Source: Adhaeribacter aerolatus
GTDB taxonomy: Bacteria > Bacteroidota > Bacteroidia > Cytophagales > Hymenobacteraceae
Length of the DNA: 64,000 bases
Assembly (NCBI RefSeq): GCF_007991635.1
Contig: NZ_BJYS01000018.1
Span: 62,001-126,000 of the forward strand
Reading direction: 5' to 3'
The position numbers and the translations under genes were made by a program. How positions within the stretch are numbered: the first letter of the stretch is position 1; each line of letters begins with the position of its first letter. The notes beneath the pieces are model-generated. The model was not told the DNA's origin and made no database searches. It was given only the letters and a program-made list of their open reading frames with translations. This document shows positions 25,833-35,282 of the stretch, in pieces.

Positions 25833-28067
25833 TTAAAAAAGCAGCAAACCTTTCTCGCGCAGCAACAGCCATTCCGGAGAAATCAGGAATTGCGAAAACG
25901 GCATTCCCGCTTCCGCTGGAAAACTAGCTTCCAAATCTTTCAACAGCAGTTTGGTTTCGTAATCGTGGTGCAGTTGGGTAAGCGTTTGCTGCAACCAATT
26001 ACCTATGGCGGGGTTGGTTTTAATTTGAAAATCCTCGGATTTCTCGTAAAACGTAAGTACCGCGCGGGAAATATTTTTGCCTTTCTTCGTTACTGTAATT
26101 TCTTCTAAATCGGGGGCATTACCCAGCCAGAACACCCGTAGGTTACGTTTTTCGTTGTCGGGCTTGGCAGGGGCATTAATGGCTTGCGCAATCAGGTGGC
26201 GTGGGAGCGAGGGCCGGGGCACTTTCGTATCGAACCAGAATTGCAGCGGTTCTTCCAGTCCGATGCCGTGCATGTAATTATAAATAGATTTAGATAAGCC
26301 CTGGGCAAATAATTCGTGATCGGCGCCCTGCGGATCATCGTGCCACAAGTCATTATCAGCAAAATTACCGGCGGGCGGTCCAACTTTTACCACGCCGTAT
26401 TTCTCCGGATTTTTGCCTACGGGGCTATGCGCCGTCATTGAAAAGCGGTGCCAGAAACCCGACTGAATAACGTTGCTTTCGAATAATTGCCGTACTACTT
26501 CCAGCGAATCGATGGTTTCCTGGACGGTTTGGGTGGGGAAACCGTACATGAGGTACGCGTGCACCATAATGCCGGCATTGGTAAAACCTTCGGTTACGCG
26601 GGCTACTTGGGCAATGGTAACGCCTTTCTCCATTTTGGCCAGCAACCTATCCGAAGCTACTTCCAAGCCACCCGACACCGCAATACAACCCGACGCCGCC
26701 AGTAAGCGGCAGATATCGGGCGTAAAAGTTTTCTCGAACCGAATATTGCCCCACCAGGTTATTTTTACGTTGCGGCGCAGCAATTCAATGGCTAAATCGC
26801 GGAGCGCGAGTGGGGGAGCGGCCTCATCTACAAAATGAAAGCCTGTCTGACCAGTTTGGGCCACAATTGCCTGGATGCGGTCCACCAATAAAGTAGCCGG
26901 CGCGGTTTCGTAGCGGGAGATATAATCGAGGGTAATGTCGCAGAAAGAGCAGCGTTTCCAGTAGCAGCCGTGGGCTACGGTTAATTTGTTCCAGCGGCCG
27001 TCGCTCCAGAGCCGGTGCATGGGATTAGTCACTTCTATTACCGATAAATATTCGGTTAAAGGCAAATCGCTGTAATCAGGCGTACCTACTTCGGTATGCA
27101 GAATATTGGCATCGGTGCAGCCGTTCTGGTAAACTACCTCACCGTTTTGGCGCATAAAGGTGCGCTGCAATTGTTCGGCTGCACACAGATTTTGCCAATA
27201 TTCTAATATTTTCAGCCACGGGCCTTCGCCATCGTCGAGTGTAACAAAATCGATATAATTAAATAGCCGTGGCTCATTTAAGCTGCGCAGTTCAGTATTG
27301 GGATAGCCACCGCCCATCAGGGTTTTTATCTCGGGATTATGAGCTTTGGCAAATTGGGCCAGTCGCAAAGCTCCGTACAAATTACCCGGAAAAGGTACCG
27401 AAAAACCAATTAAATCCGGTTTTACTTCAGTAAGCTTTTTGGCCAATAATTCCAGCAACATTTGGTCTACCAGGTTAGGCGTTTCCTGTAGCGCATTTTC
27501 TAACGGGTCGAAAGAAGTGGCTGATAAAGCTAATTTTTCAGCGTAGCGGCTGAAACCGAAATATGGGCAAACGGTTTCTTTAATTAAATCGGCTAAGTCT
27601 TCTAAATACAAAGTAGCTAAGTGCCGGGCGCGGTCCGTGATACCCATGTTGCCAAAGGCGTATTCCAGATCGGCAAGCTGATCGAAACGTGAACCTTCGG
27701 GCAGAAAACCGTTGTAGCAAATTTGCTGCGCCAGCGTAGTGTCTTTGTTTTGCAGAAACCGGATTACGGGTTCGATGGTCTCTAAATAATAAGGCCGCAG
27801 TCGCAGGATGCGTTTGTTGTTAGCGGATATTTTACCGTTAGCCGTAGCAGCTTCGTCAAAAATCCGGGTAAGGCCGGAGCGGCAAAACATCTTTAAAACC
27901 AGTTCAATCCCAAAATCAGCCTGGTGTACGATATACCCTTGCTTGCCCAGAAAACCTGTGAGATAAGCCGTAGCCGGATAAGGTGTATTTAGCTGCGTCA
28001 GCGGCGGGGTAATAAGCAGGATAGCCGGTTTTTTCAAAAGAATGGATTTGCGTTGGAGATAGAACAA
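25833..28067 (-). CDS. B12-binding-domain radical SAM protein
   Basis: A 744-residue protein with an N-terminal cobalamin-binding-like Rossmann domain (ILLITPPLTQLNTPYPATAYLTGFL, then PDLIGFSVPFPGNLYGALRLAQFAK and MGGGYPNTELR) and a radical SAM core. The cluster motif is HGCYWKRCSFCD, with spacing C-x4-C-x2-C rather than the usual C-x3-C-x2-C. SAM-binding strands follow (HFVDEAAPPLALR, ITWWGNIRFEKTF, SGGLEVASDRLLAKMEKG). The reaction is unknown; a methyltransferase or another B12-dependent radical modification is possible. The start is a non-ATG codon: TTG at 28067 or at 28037. A promoter lies about 30 bases upstream. Confidence 0.87.
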   Translation of the reverse strand: MFYLQRKSILLKKPAILLITPPLTQLNTPYPATAYLTGFLGKQGYIVHQADFGIELVLKMFCRSGLTRIFDEAATANGKISANNKRILRLRPYYLETIEPVIRFLQNKDTTLAQQICYNGFLPEGSRFDQLADLEYAFGNMGITDRARHLATLYLEDLADLIKETVCPYFGFSRYAEKLALSATSFDPLENALQETPNLVDQMLLELLAKKLTEVKPDLIGFSVPFPGNLYGALRLAQFAKAHNPEIKTLMGGGYPNTELRSLNEPRLFNYIDFVTLDDGEGPWLKILEYWQNLCAAEQLQRTFMRQNGEVVYQNGCTDANILHTEVGTPDYSDLPLTEYLSVIEVTNPMHRLWSDGRWNKLTVAHGCYWKRCSFCDITLDYISRYETAPATLLVDRIQAIVAQTGQTGFHFVDEAAPPLALRDLAIELLRRNVKITWWGNIRFEKTFTPDICRLLAASGCIAVSGGLEVASDRLLAKMEKGVTIAQVARVTEGFTNAGIMVHAYLMYGFPTQTVQETIDSLEVVRQLFESNVIQSGFWHRFSMTAHSPVGKNPEKYGVVKVGPPAGNFADNDLWHDDPQGADHELFAQGLSKSIYNYMHGIGLEEPLQFWFDTKVPRPSLPRHLIAQAINAPAKPDNEKRNLRVFWLGNAPDLEEITVTKKGKNISRAVLTFYEKSEDFQIKTNPAIGNWLQQTLTQLHHDYETKLLLKDLEASFPAEAGMPFSQFLISPEWLLLREKGLLLF

Positions 28068-28095
28068 ACGCTTCGTAACAGAAGTTTATTTGGGG

Positions 28096-28125
28096 CAAAA
28101 TTAGCCCTTATATCTTTATTCTGAA
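28096..28125 (-). promoter_or_regulatory. Promoter of the radical SAM gene
   Basis: On the minus strand TTC (28125-28123) is followed after 19 bases by TAATTTTG (28103-28096), a perfect -7 box. The -33 element has two of three bases. The predicted start is near 28089. Confidence 0.5.
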
Positions 28126-28432
28126 AATATGATTTAAGCACCTCTTTACGAAGGTGGGCAAGGTAGCAGGTAGTGACACAGCGTTTCGGCAGTAATTTGG
28201 TTAAGCTTTTTCCTAATGCATCGTTGTTTAAACCGTAACCGCTAAATTATTCAAACTGCATTTGTATTTATCCCGAAGTAAATGCTGGGCGATAATTATT
28301 AATAGTTTTTTATACTTAGCTGGCTTTAGGATAATACTGAAATTGCCTATTAAACACGTAAATCGGGCTTCCAGACGCATCATTTCCGGGCATTTTAAGT
28401 TAAATTAATATAAAACATTTTTACCAATAAGC
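28126..28432. other. Intergenic, no recognised feature
   Basis: About 300 AT-rich bases between the radical SAM promoter and a small plus-strand gene. Nothing convincing was seen. Confidence 0.45.
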
Positions 28433-28630
28433 GTGGAATCTCAGGAAACAAGTGCCAAAATGAAGTGGCTTTTTAGCCGGTCCGATTTAAGTAAGTATGA
28501 CATTACCGAATGCCTGGATATTCTAAGGTATCTTCAGACTTTCGACAAGGCAGAATTAAAAACAGAAGAATTTAAAAAATTTAGCTATCAGCTGGAGTGC
28601 CGCATTAAAAGTCTGGTACTGCAAAAATAA
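28433..28630 (+). CDS. Small hypothetical protein
   Basis: A 65-residue charged, helical protein (RSDLSKYDITECLDILRYLQTFDKAELKTEEFKKFSYQLE). No family is recognised. The start would be GTG (28433); an ATG at 28460 is an alternative. Codon usage and amphipathic pattern look real but support is thin. No signal peptide or membrane helix. Confidence 0.5.
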   Translation: MESQETSAKMKWLFSRSDLSKYDITECLDILRYLQTFDKAELKTEEFKKFSYQLECRIKSLVLQK

Positions 28631-28739
28631 TATGCCAGATCAATTCCAGGCCACTTTATAATATAATGTTTAAGGGATTTCCAAAGCAGCTAGTATAAAC
28701 GATTTGGTAAATAGATTTCAAGGTTAAGGGGGAATAAAG

Positions 28740-29015
28740 ATGAAGGAGAAATACCAAAAGCTAATCAGGAATTTACGGTTTTACCGCGATAATCTGGCCT
28801 GGTTTGAGCAGCAGTACCAAGGTAAATATTTGCTTATTTGGGAAGAGATGTTGGCCGGAATTTATACTTCCTACGAAGAAGCGTTGGTGGAGGCTAATGG
28901 TGAATTTGAACCGGGAACTTATTTATTAAAGCATTGCCTTGCAGAGTCTATAGACCCCAAAAAATATGCTGCTAAAAACGGAATATTTCAGGCTATTCCT
29001 AACGCTCAGGCCTAA
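28740..29015 (+). CDS. Small hypothetical protein (DUF5678-like)
   Basis: A 91-residue cytoplasmic protein. The block FEQQYQGKYLLIWEEMLAGIYTSYEEALVEANGEFEPGTYLLKHC resembles the DUF5678 pattern (a 'yxGKyvai' strand, then a helix with 'eeal..a'). The ATG is preceded by a purine-rich AAGGGGG about 12 bases upstream, unusual for this genome. A symmetrical terminator follows 33 bases after the stop. Function unknown. Confidence 0.7.
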   Translation: MKEKYQKLIRNLRFYRDNLAWFEQQYQGKYLLIWEEMLAGIYTSYEEALVEANGEFEPGTYLLKHCLAESIDPKKYAAKNGIFQAIPNAQA

Positions 29016-29048
29016 TTGCAGATTAAAAAAATACTTCCGAAATAAATT

Positions 29049-29079
29049 GAAGAAGCCACTATTTTGCAGTGGCTTCTTC
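29049..29079. terminator. Bidirectional terminator between convergent genes
   Basis: Perfect 12-base stem GAAGAAGCCACT / AGTGGCTTCTTC (29049-29060 and 29068-29079) with a 7-base loop, between the DUF5678-like gene (plus) and the P5C dehydrogenase gene (minus). Confidence 0.8.
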
Positions 29080-29104
29080 TATTATAAATATGCAAATAAT
29101 CTAA

Positions 29105-30733
29105 TTAATCCTGCTGCAAAAACGGGTAACGGTAATCTACCGGTGGTACAAAGGTTTCTTTAATGGTACGGGTAGAGGTCCAGCGAATAAGGTTAAAAAC
29201 CGAACCGGCTTTGTCGTTGGTGCCGGAAGCGCGGGAGCCGCCAAACGGTTGTTGCCCCACTACCGCCCCGGTAGGCTTATCGTTGATGTAGAAATTACCC
29301 GCTGCGTGCAATAATTTTTGGGTAGCTAAATCAATGGCATAGCGGTCCTGCGAAAATATGGAACCGGTAAGACCGTACGGTGAAGTGGTGTCTACTATTT
29401 CCAAAATTTCTTCGAACTGATTTGGTTGGTAAACATAAACAGTAAATACCGGGCCGAAAAGCTCTTCGCACATGGTTACGTAGCGCGGGTCTTTTACTTT
29501 TAAAACAGTTGGCTGAATAAAATACCCTTCCGATTTGTCGTAGGTGCCGCCCGCAATTATTTCTACGTCCGGGTCGTTTTTAGCGGCATCAATGTATTTG
29601 GCTAGTTTATCGAAAGATTTCTCGTCGATAACAGCGTTAATAAAATTGCCGAAATCTTCGGTAGAACCCATTTTAAAGGATTGCAGATCTTCGGTAATAA
29701 ATTGTTTTACATCATCCCAGAGGTTGGCCGGAATATAGGCGCGCGAAGCGGCCGAACATTTCTGACCCTGGTATTCAAAAGCACCCCGCGAGATGGCAAC
29801 CGCTAAAGCTTTGGCATTAGCCGACGGATGCGCCACGATAAAGTCTTTGCCACCGGTTTCGCCGACAATGCGCGGATAACCTTTGTAAGTCTGAATATTT
29901 TCGCCGATGGTTTTCCAGATTTGTTGAAATACCGCCGTGCTGCCCGTGAAGTGAATGCCCGCAAAATCCGGGTGTTTAAAGATAACATCGCCGGCAACCG
30001 GACCATCAACGTAAATTAAATTAATAACCCCGTCGGGCAAACCAGCTTCTTTAAATAATTGCATAATTAGTTGCGCCGAATAAATCTGGGTGTAAGCCGG
30101 TTTCCAGACCACCACATTGCCCATCAGGGCGGGTGCTGCCGGTAAGTTGCCCGCAATGGCCGTAAAGTTAAAGGGTGTTAACGCAAATATAAAACCTTCC
30201 AGGGGCCGGTGCTCTAAACGGTTCCAAACGCCCGGCGATGATTTGGGTTGCTGGGCGTATATCTCGGTCATGAAGGCGGCATTAAACCGCAAAAAGTCAA
30301 TCAGCTCACAAGCCGAATCAATTTCGGCCTGGTACACATTTTTTGACTGGCCCAGCATGGTAGCAGCATTCAGGCGCGCCCGGTAAGGACCAGCCAGTAA
30401 ATCGGCGGCTTTCAGGAAAATAGCGGCGCGGCTTTGCCAGGGCATGCTGGCCCAGCGTTGGCGGGCCGCCAGCGCCGCAGCAATGGCCTGGCGCACGTGG
30501 CCGGCATCGCCTTCGTGAAAATACCCCAATACGTGCCGGTGCTCGTGCGGCGGCGATAGCGGTTTTTTGTTTTCGGTGCGAACCTCCTGGTCGCCAATGT
30601 ACATGGGTATATCGGCCTGCTGACTCTTGAAAGCCCGCAGGGTATTTTGCAATTCTATTCTTTCCGGCGAACCAGGTACATACGTTTTTACCGGTTCGTT
30701 AACGGGTGTGGGTACTTTAAAAAATCCGGACAT
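29105..30733 (-). CDS. pruA: L-glutamate gamma-semialdehyde dehydrogenase (delta-1-pyrroline-5-carboxylate dehydrogenase)
   Basis: A 542-residue aldehyde dehydrogenase of the P5C type (stand-alone PutA-like C-terminal enzyme, as in eukaryotes and Bacteroidota). It shows HEHRHVLGYFHEGDAGHVRQAI, FNFTAIAGNLPAAPALMGNVVVWKP, the NAD-loop HFTGSTAVF, the catalytic Glu in VGETGGKDFIVAH and the catalytic Cys326 in YQGQKCSAASRAY. It oxidises glutamate-5-semialdehyde to glutamate, the second step of proline breakdown. The proline dehydrogenase gene is not in the window. Confidence 0.95.
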   Translation of the reverse strand: MSGFFKVPTPVNEPVKTYVPGSPERIELQNTLRAFKSQQADIPMYIGDQEVRTENKKPLSPPHEHRHVLGYFHEGDAGHVRQAIAAALAARQRWASMPWQSRAAIFLKAADLLAGPYRARLNAATMLGQSKNVYQAEIDSACELIDFLRFNAAFMTEIYAQQPKSSPGVWNRLEHRPLEGFIFALTPFNFTAIAGNLPAAPALMGNVVVWKPAYTQIYSAQLIMQLFKEAGLPDGVINLIYVDGPVAGDVIFKHPDFAGIHFTGSTAVFQQIWKTIGENIQTYKGYPRIVGETGGKDFIVAHPSANAKALAVAISRGAFEYQGQKCSAASRAYIPANLWDDVKQFITEDLQSFKMGSTEDFGNFINAVIDEKSFDKLAKYIDAAKNDPDVEIIAGGTYDKSEGYFIQPTVLKVKDPRYVTMCEELFGPVFTVYVYQPNQFEEILEIVDTTSPYGLTGSIFSQDRYAIDLATQKLLHAAGNFYINDKPTGAVVGQQPFGGSRASGTNDKAGSVFNLIRWTSTRTIKETFVPPVDYRYPFLQQD

Positions 30734-30915
30734 AATTAATATATGGATGTTAGATATAGCGGTTAACGACCACTGTTACAGTAGGTGTGCAGCGCGGCCG
30801 AACCAGTTTCGTAATAAAATGAACATTACCTGATTAGCATAACGGTATTATGGCTAATCGGGTGCAAAAGTATGGTATATTTACTTTAAACCAGAGCGTG
30901 GGTTTTAAAGCTGGC

Positions 30916-31629
30916 TTACAGAATAGTCATGAGCTGGCTCAGGCAACTGATTTCGTAAGTAACGCGCTGGGTGTGCCGTTTCTTTTCGGGGTTGAAAAAT
31001 ACCTGGTCGATGCCCGCGTTTTTGGCTCCCAGAATATCGGCTTCCAGGCTGTCGCCAATCATCAGACAAGCTTCGGATTTTACACCCGCCCGTTCCAGTG
31101 CATGCTGAAATATTTTTTTATCGGGTTTGGTGCAGTTGGCACATTCGGAGGTAATTACTTCTGCAAAATATTGCCCCAAGTTAGAAGCGTTCATCTTAAT
31201 GGCCTGGACATCTTTAAAACCGTTGGTAATAATGTGCAGCACGTACTTGCTTTTTAAATAGCTAAGGGTTTCGTGGGTGTAGGGGAAAACGGCGGTTTTG
31301 GTCGGGCAAATAGTGGTAAAAGCTTCGTGGAGGCCGGCGGGTACCTGCTCCGGCGTTAAACCCAATTTGGTTAAGGTAATTTCAAAGCGGCCTACCCGTA
31401 ATTCCTGCTGCGTAATTTTACCTTCGTGAAAAAGGCGCCACATGCGGTGGTTAATGTAGCTGTATTTTTTATAAAAATCGGTAGAAGTAAACTTACCAAA
31501 CTGGTGCAGTTGAAACGTATCATATAACGTGTAAATCGTTTCAGCGGCATTTTTCTCGAAATCCCATAAAGTGTGGTCTAAATCGAAAAAAAGGTGCTGG
31601 TAATTTTTTACGGGGGTATAACGTGGCAT
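30916..31629 (-). CDS. YjjG family noncanonical pyrimidine nucleotidase (HAD)
   Basis: A 237-residue HAD hydrolase. Motif I is FFDLDHTLWDFEKNA (DxDxT), motif II is in HIITNGFKDVQ, Lys of motif III in CTKPDKKIFQHAL, and motif IV in MIGDSLEADILGAKNAG. The helical cap (about residues 25-95) fits YjjG, a 5'-nucleotidase acting on noncanonical pyrimidine monophosphates and so cleaning the nucleotide pool. Length equals E. coli YjjG (225) within a few residues. Confidence 0.9.
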   Translation of the reverse strand: MPRYTPVKNYQHLFFDLDHTLWDFEKNAAETIYTLYDTFQLHQFGKFTSTDFYKKYSYINHRMWRLFHEGKITQQELRVGRFEITLTKLGLTPEQVPAGLHEAFTTICPTKTAVFPYTHETLSYLKSKYVLHIITNGFKDVQAIKMNASNLGQYFAEVITSECANCTKPDKKIFQHALERAGVKSEACLMIGDSLEADILGAKNAGIDQVFFNPEKKRHTQRVTYEISCLSQLMTIL

Positions 31630-31708
31630 TATAAGACAGATTTTGCAGAAGTAAACAGATTAACGTAGCAAATGTTTTAAGCTTAACACCCGGCAGTTGT
31701 TAAGAAGT

Positions 31709-32098
31709 TCAGGGGGCGGCTACCCATTTGCGGTTGTGCAGCTTGTTTACGGCAAGTTCCCGGTTCGAGTATAAAACTAAGTAAGTGTTCTGGTCTTTTA
31801 TTAAAACATCATCTTTTTCCAGGTAATTAAAAACCTGGTTGAGCAAATCGGCGGTTTCATCGCGCAAAAAGTAGTAAACCCAGTTATCTACCCGCCGGAA
31901 ACTAACCAAACCCGAATTTTTTAAATAAATTAAGTGCCTTGACGTCTTAGTTTGCGTAAAATCCAATACCTGTTCTATATCCGAAATGCACATTTCTTTG
32001 TTCTTTTGGAGCAGGTTCAGGATGCGGATACGGGATTCGTCGCCGAGGGCTTTGAATACTTGTTCGCCAAAACTTACGTTAAAATGTTTGAGCCGCAT
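31709..32098 (-). CDS. ArsR-type winged-helix transcriptional regulator
   Basis: A 129-residue regulator with a winged HTH: FKALGDESRIRILNLLQKNKEMCISDIEQVLDFTQTKTSRHLIYLKNSGLVSFRRVDNWVYYFL. The start is placed at the ATG at 32098, with the longer frame (to 32146) less likely. Metal-binding CxC of classic ArsR proteins is not seen (single Cys in KEMCISD), so the signal is unknown. The divergent TonB-like gene starts 86 bases away and is a candidate target. Confidence 0.85.
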   Translation of the reverse strand: MRLKHFNVSFGEQVFKALGDESRIRILNLLQKNKEMCISDIEQVLDFTQTKTSRHLIYLKNSGLVSFRRVDNWVYYFLRDETADLLNQVFNYLEKDDVLIKDQNTYLVLYSNRELAVNKLHNRKWVAAP

Positions 32099-32184
32099 AA
32101 GGTAGGTAGATACTGGTAACAAATTTAGGGGTTTAGTAGCTACCAAGCTAAAAAAAGAGTATCATTGTATTTGTCAGCGATAAT

Positions 32185-32877
32185 ATGTTTAATTTTATAA
32201 ATATTCTTTCCCCGAGCGCAAACGGTTATGTAAAAGTACTTGCTTGCCTGCTTTTAGTTTTATTTGGCTTTCTGGCTACAACCGAAGTAAAGGCCCAGGG
32301 CAAACCTAAAGTAGTGCAATTTTCGGGTATTGTGGCCACCGGCGACAGCCTCTACGGGGTGCCGGGCGTAACAGTTTATGTGCCCAAAGCGGGCCGCGGT
32401 ACGGTTACCAACGATTATGGCTATTTTTCGCTGGCGGTGCTGGCCGGCGACAGTATTGTGGTGCGGGCCGTTGGTTACCGCCACTTAACCGTAAAAATAC
32501 CTCGTAACTACGATAAACAAAGTTACTCGGTAGTGCTGGAACTGAAAGAAGATGTGAATGTGCTGCCCGAAGTGCGGGTATGGCCTTACCCGACCGAGAA
32601 AGATTTTAAGCAGGCCTTTATGAACTTGAAATTGCCTACGAAGGATTTAACTGGTCCGGAGCGCAGCCTGAACGAAAAATTAATGGCCGAAATCTTTAAC
32701 AATACCCCGGTGAGTGCTTCCGCCAATTTCCGGAATACCATGGATATGCAGCAATTGCAGTACGACCGTAACCGGGGAATTGCCCCCAACCCCTATACCA
32801 ATAACCCGCTGCTAAACCCACTTTCCTGGTTTAAATTTATTAACCAGGTTAAAAACGGCGACCTGAAAAGGAAGTAA
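32185..32877 (+). CDS. Carboxypeptidase-like regulatory-domain protein (secreted)
   Basis: A 230-residue protein with an N-terminal signal or anchor (VKVLACLLLVLFGFLATTEVKAQ). One CarboxypepD_reg-like domain follows (about residues 43-120: FSGIVATGDSLYGVPGVTVYVPKAGRGTVTNDYGYFSLAVLAGDSIVVRAVGYRHLTVKIP). The C-terminal part (about 120-230) has no recognised domain. Such proteins are common in Bacteroidota and are often tied to envelope or TonB-dependent transport functions. No barrel or TonB box is seen here, so its role is open. It is divergent from the ArsR-type regulator. Confidence 0.78.
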   Translation: MFNFINILSPSANGYVKVLACLLLVLFGFLATTEVKAQGKPKVVQFSGIVATGDSLYGVPGVTVYVPKAGRGTVTNDYGYFSLAVLAGDSIVVRAVGYRHLTVKIPRNYDKQSYSVVLELKEDVNVLPEVRVWPYPTEKDFKQAFMNLKLPTKDLTGPERSLNEKLMAEIFNNTPVSASANFRNTMDMQQLQYDRNRGIAPNPYTNNPLLNPLSWFKFINQVKNGDLKRK

Positions 32878-33503
32878 AATACTTTGCTACCCGATTGGAA
32901 GCCTAAAAGCTCCAATCTAACAGGTATTAAAGCTTGTGGTGTGGATGGCAAGAATTAGAGAGATACCCACCATCCGGAACCTGAACGATCTAAAAAGGTG
33001 ACTAATTCTGGGATGTGACAGGTAACAATCGGGCGAAATTTAATATTAAAGCAAATAAGTACCAAAAATGAGCATAAGGGGAGAATATTCATCTCTCTAT
33101 ATATAAATATGTCGTCTCAAGAAAAGCACTAAGCCCAAATGGGGCATTTGCTTAAAATAACAGCACTTATGTGACGTATAGTTGGATGTATATGCGAAGA
33201 AGCAAAGTTTAATGGATTGCTGCATTATTTATATTCTACTTATTCTGTTGTACATTATTTGTTTATAGGAATAAAGCAGATATTTAGCCGCTTCTTTGCA
33301 AATTCCAGGTTACTTGCTGCTCTTCTTTATGTCACTTATTATCTGATGATAATATATGCTGTTTTAAAAGGGCCTTTCCACCTTAAGCTGTTTGCAAGCT
33401 GTAACGGATTGCTCTAAAAATTTTGGTGTTAACTTGTATGATAGCATATAAAAGTTCGTATTATCAAAAAGGGCATGGTTGTAAAGAAACAAACAACTAA
33501 AAT
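32878..33503. other. Intergenic with divergent direct repeat copy A
   Basis: 626 bases. Only the repeat at 33060-33175 stands out. A 66-codon open frame at 33217-33417 is hydrophobic but has no support and is not called. Confidence 0.5.
33060..33175 (+). repeat. Divergent direct repeat, copy A (flanking the DUF885 gene)
   Basis: Shares TACCAAAAATGA, a CTCTCTAT block, AGC-CTAAGCCCA, TTTnGCTTAA and ACAGC-CTTAT with copy B at 35652-35755, in the same order and orientation. The two copies flank the DUF885 gene. Origin unknown. Confidence 0.5.
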
Positions 33504-35282
33504 TTATTTCTTTTGCCGCTTCGCCCACTCATCCATTTTTTGTTCCAGTATGTCCAGGGGCATTCTGCCATCTTTTAACACTTCGTCATGAAAGGCGGCC
33601 AGCGTAAAAGCCTGCCCTAATTGCTTTGTATATTTCTTTCTTAGTTCCTGCAGTTTCAGTTCCCCTATCTTGTAAGCCAGGGCCTGGCCCGGCACAGCCA
33701 TGTATCGTTCAATTTCCGACGTAGCGAATTGCTCCGAAATGGGTCCATTTTCCAGCATATAGGTAATCGCCTTTTCTCTGGTCCAGCCCTTGGTATGCAG
33801 ACCCGGGTCCACTACCAGCCGGATGGCCCGGTGGATTTCATCTCCCAGAGCGGCTATCTGCTGATAAGGGTCCGTATACAATCCTAATTCTTTCCCTAAA
33901 CTTTCACTATACAATCCCCAGCCTTCGCCATAAGCAACAAAACTGCTAAAGCGTCTAAAATCTGGTAAGCTTTTATTTTCCCGCTGCAACATTACCTGGT
34001 AATGATGACCCGGAATGGCTTCATGAATAAAAAGGCTTTCCCGGGCATAACTTTCTTTCGTAGCATCTACAATCGGAACGTAAAAAATACCGGGGCGGCT
34101 CCCATCAGCTAAACCAGGATTATATTGCGCCGCAGCGGAGGCAGCCCGGAAGGCCTCGGTTTGCCGTATTTCAAAAGGAGTTTTGGGCGTTTGCCGAAAC
34201 ATTTTGGACAGATTAGGGTCAATCTTTTGCTGGATAGCCCGGTAAGCCGTTAATACTTCTTCCGGGGTTTTATAGGGGAAGAATTTTGGGTCGGTGCGCA
34301 GGTGTTCAAAAAAGGCTTTTAAATCACCTTTAAAGCCCACGGAGTTTTTTACTTTCTCCATCTCGGCTCGGATCCTTTTCACTTCCGCCAGACCGGTGTT
34401 ATACACTTCATCTGCCGTTTTATTCGTAGTGGTCATTACCCGTATTTGGTAATTGTACCAGGCCGCGCCACCGGGTAAATCGCTTAAACCACTGGTGGTT
34501 CTGGCTTTGGGCAGATATTCGGTTTGTAAAAAAGCATGGAGCTTTTTATAAGCCGGCACGAGCTGCTCGTTAATTAGCTTTACATAAGCCGTCGTGAGTT
34601 GCTGCTTTTCGGCAGCACTGAAATCTTGAGGTAAATTAGTAATAGGGCTATAAAATATACTTTTAGCCGCATCAGCCGCGACAAAACTCTCCATCTGCGG
34701 AATCATCTTGGTCACCACTGTTTTTGGTAGCACGATGCCTTCGGCCATCCCTTTTCTAAAATATACAATGGCACTGTCGGCCCAGGCAGAAAAAGCGGTA
34801 GCCCGGCTAATCCAGTTATGATAATCCTTTATGCTTCTAAAAGGTTGAATTGATGTCCCACTACCCAATTGAGCAAAGTTTAAGGGAACGCTCCAGATAA
34901 ATTGGTTAAAGGGCATGCGGTTATCCTTTTGCATCAACCCTTCTGCATTCATGTTAAGGCTCCATTTAAAGATATCATAGCTAAGCCGATCACTTTCACT
35001 CAGGTCCGCTCTTTTGAATTTGGACAACGCGGTTAGATAATGAGTATTAAAGGCTTTAAGTTTAATCCGATAACTATCGGTGAATTCGGCGGTTAATAAA
35101 TCATTATAGCGGTTGTCGCCCCGGAAGGTGGCCAGGATAGGAAAGAGCTTTAATTCTTCTTCATAATAAGAGTCAAATAATTTATCCAGTTCTTTATTAT
35201 TTACTTTTTCGGTTGTTTGCGCCCGTATAGCAGGGCAACCGAAAAGATATAGAACCAGGAGCATTAGGGAGAGCTGTTTCAT
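33504..35282 (-). CDS. DUF885 family secreted metallopeptidase-like protein
   Basis: A 592-residue protein with a signal peptide (MKQLSLMLLVLYLFGCPAIRAQ). The start is placed at the ATG at 35282, as the 13 codons upstream are not signal-like. The DUF885 family motif HEAIPGHHYQ (HExxxGHH-type zinc site) and YGEGWGLYSE are both present, together with a helical frame. Members are thought to be zinc carboxypeptidases or aminopeptidases, mostly of unknown substrate. The presence of both motifs suggests an active enzyme. In the signal, Cys16 could make it a lipoprotein but a clean lipobox is not clear. Confidence 0.87.
   Translation of the reverse strand: MKQLSLMLLVLYLFGCPAIRAQTTEKVNNKELDKLFDSYYEEELKLFPILATFRGDNRYNDLLTAEFTDSYRIKLKAFNTHYLTALSKFKRADLSESDRLSYDIFKWSLNMNAEGLMQKDNRMPFNQFIWSVPLNFAQLGSGTSIQPFRSIKDYHNWISRATAFSAWADSAIVYFRKGMAEGIVLPKTVVTKMIPQMESFVAADAAKSIFYSPITNLPQDFSAAEKQQLTTAYVKLINEQLVPAYKKLHAFLQTEYLPKARTTSGLSDLPGGAAWYNYQIRVMTTTNKTADEVYNTGLAEVKRIRAEMEKVKNSVGFKGDLKAFFEHLRTDPKFFPYKTPEEVLTAYRAIQQKIDPNLSKMFRQTPKTPFEIRQTEAFRAASAAAQYNPGLADGSRPGIFYVPIVDATKESYARESLFIHEAIPGHHYQVMLQRENKSLPDFRRFSSFVAYGEGWGLYSESLGKELGLYTDPYQQIAALGDEIHRAIRLVVDPGLHTKGWTREKAITYMLENGPISEQFATSEIERYMAVPGQALAYKIGELKLQELRKKYTKQLGQAFTLAAFHDEVLKDGRMPLDILEQKMDEWAKRQKK

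Noticed and set aside
33217-33417. A 66-codon hydrophobic plus-strand open frame
   Set aside because: No domain, no promoter, no neighbour context; the AT-rich codons make such a frame likely by chance.
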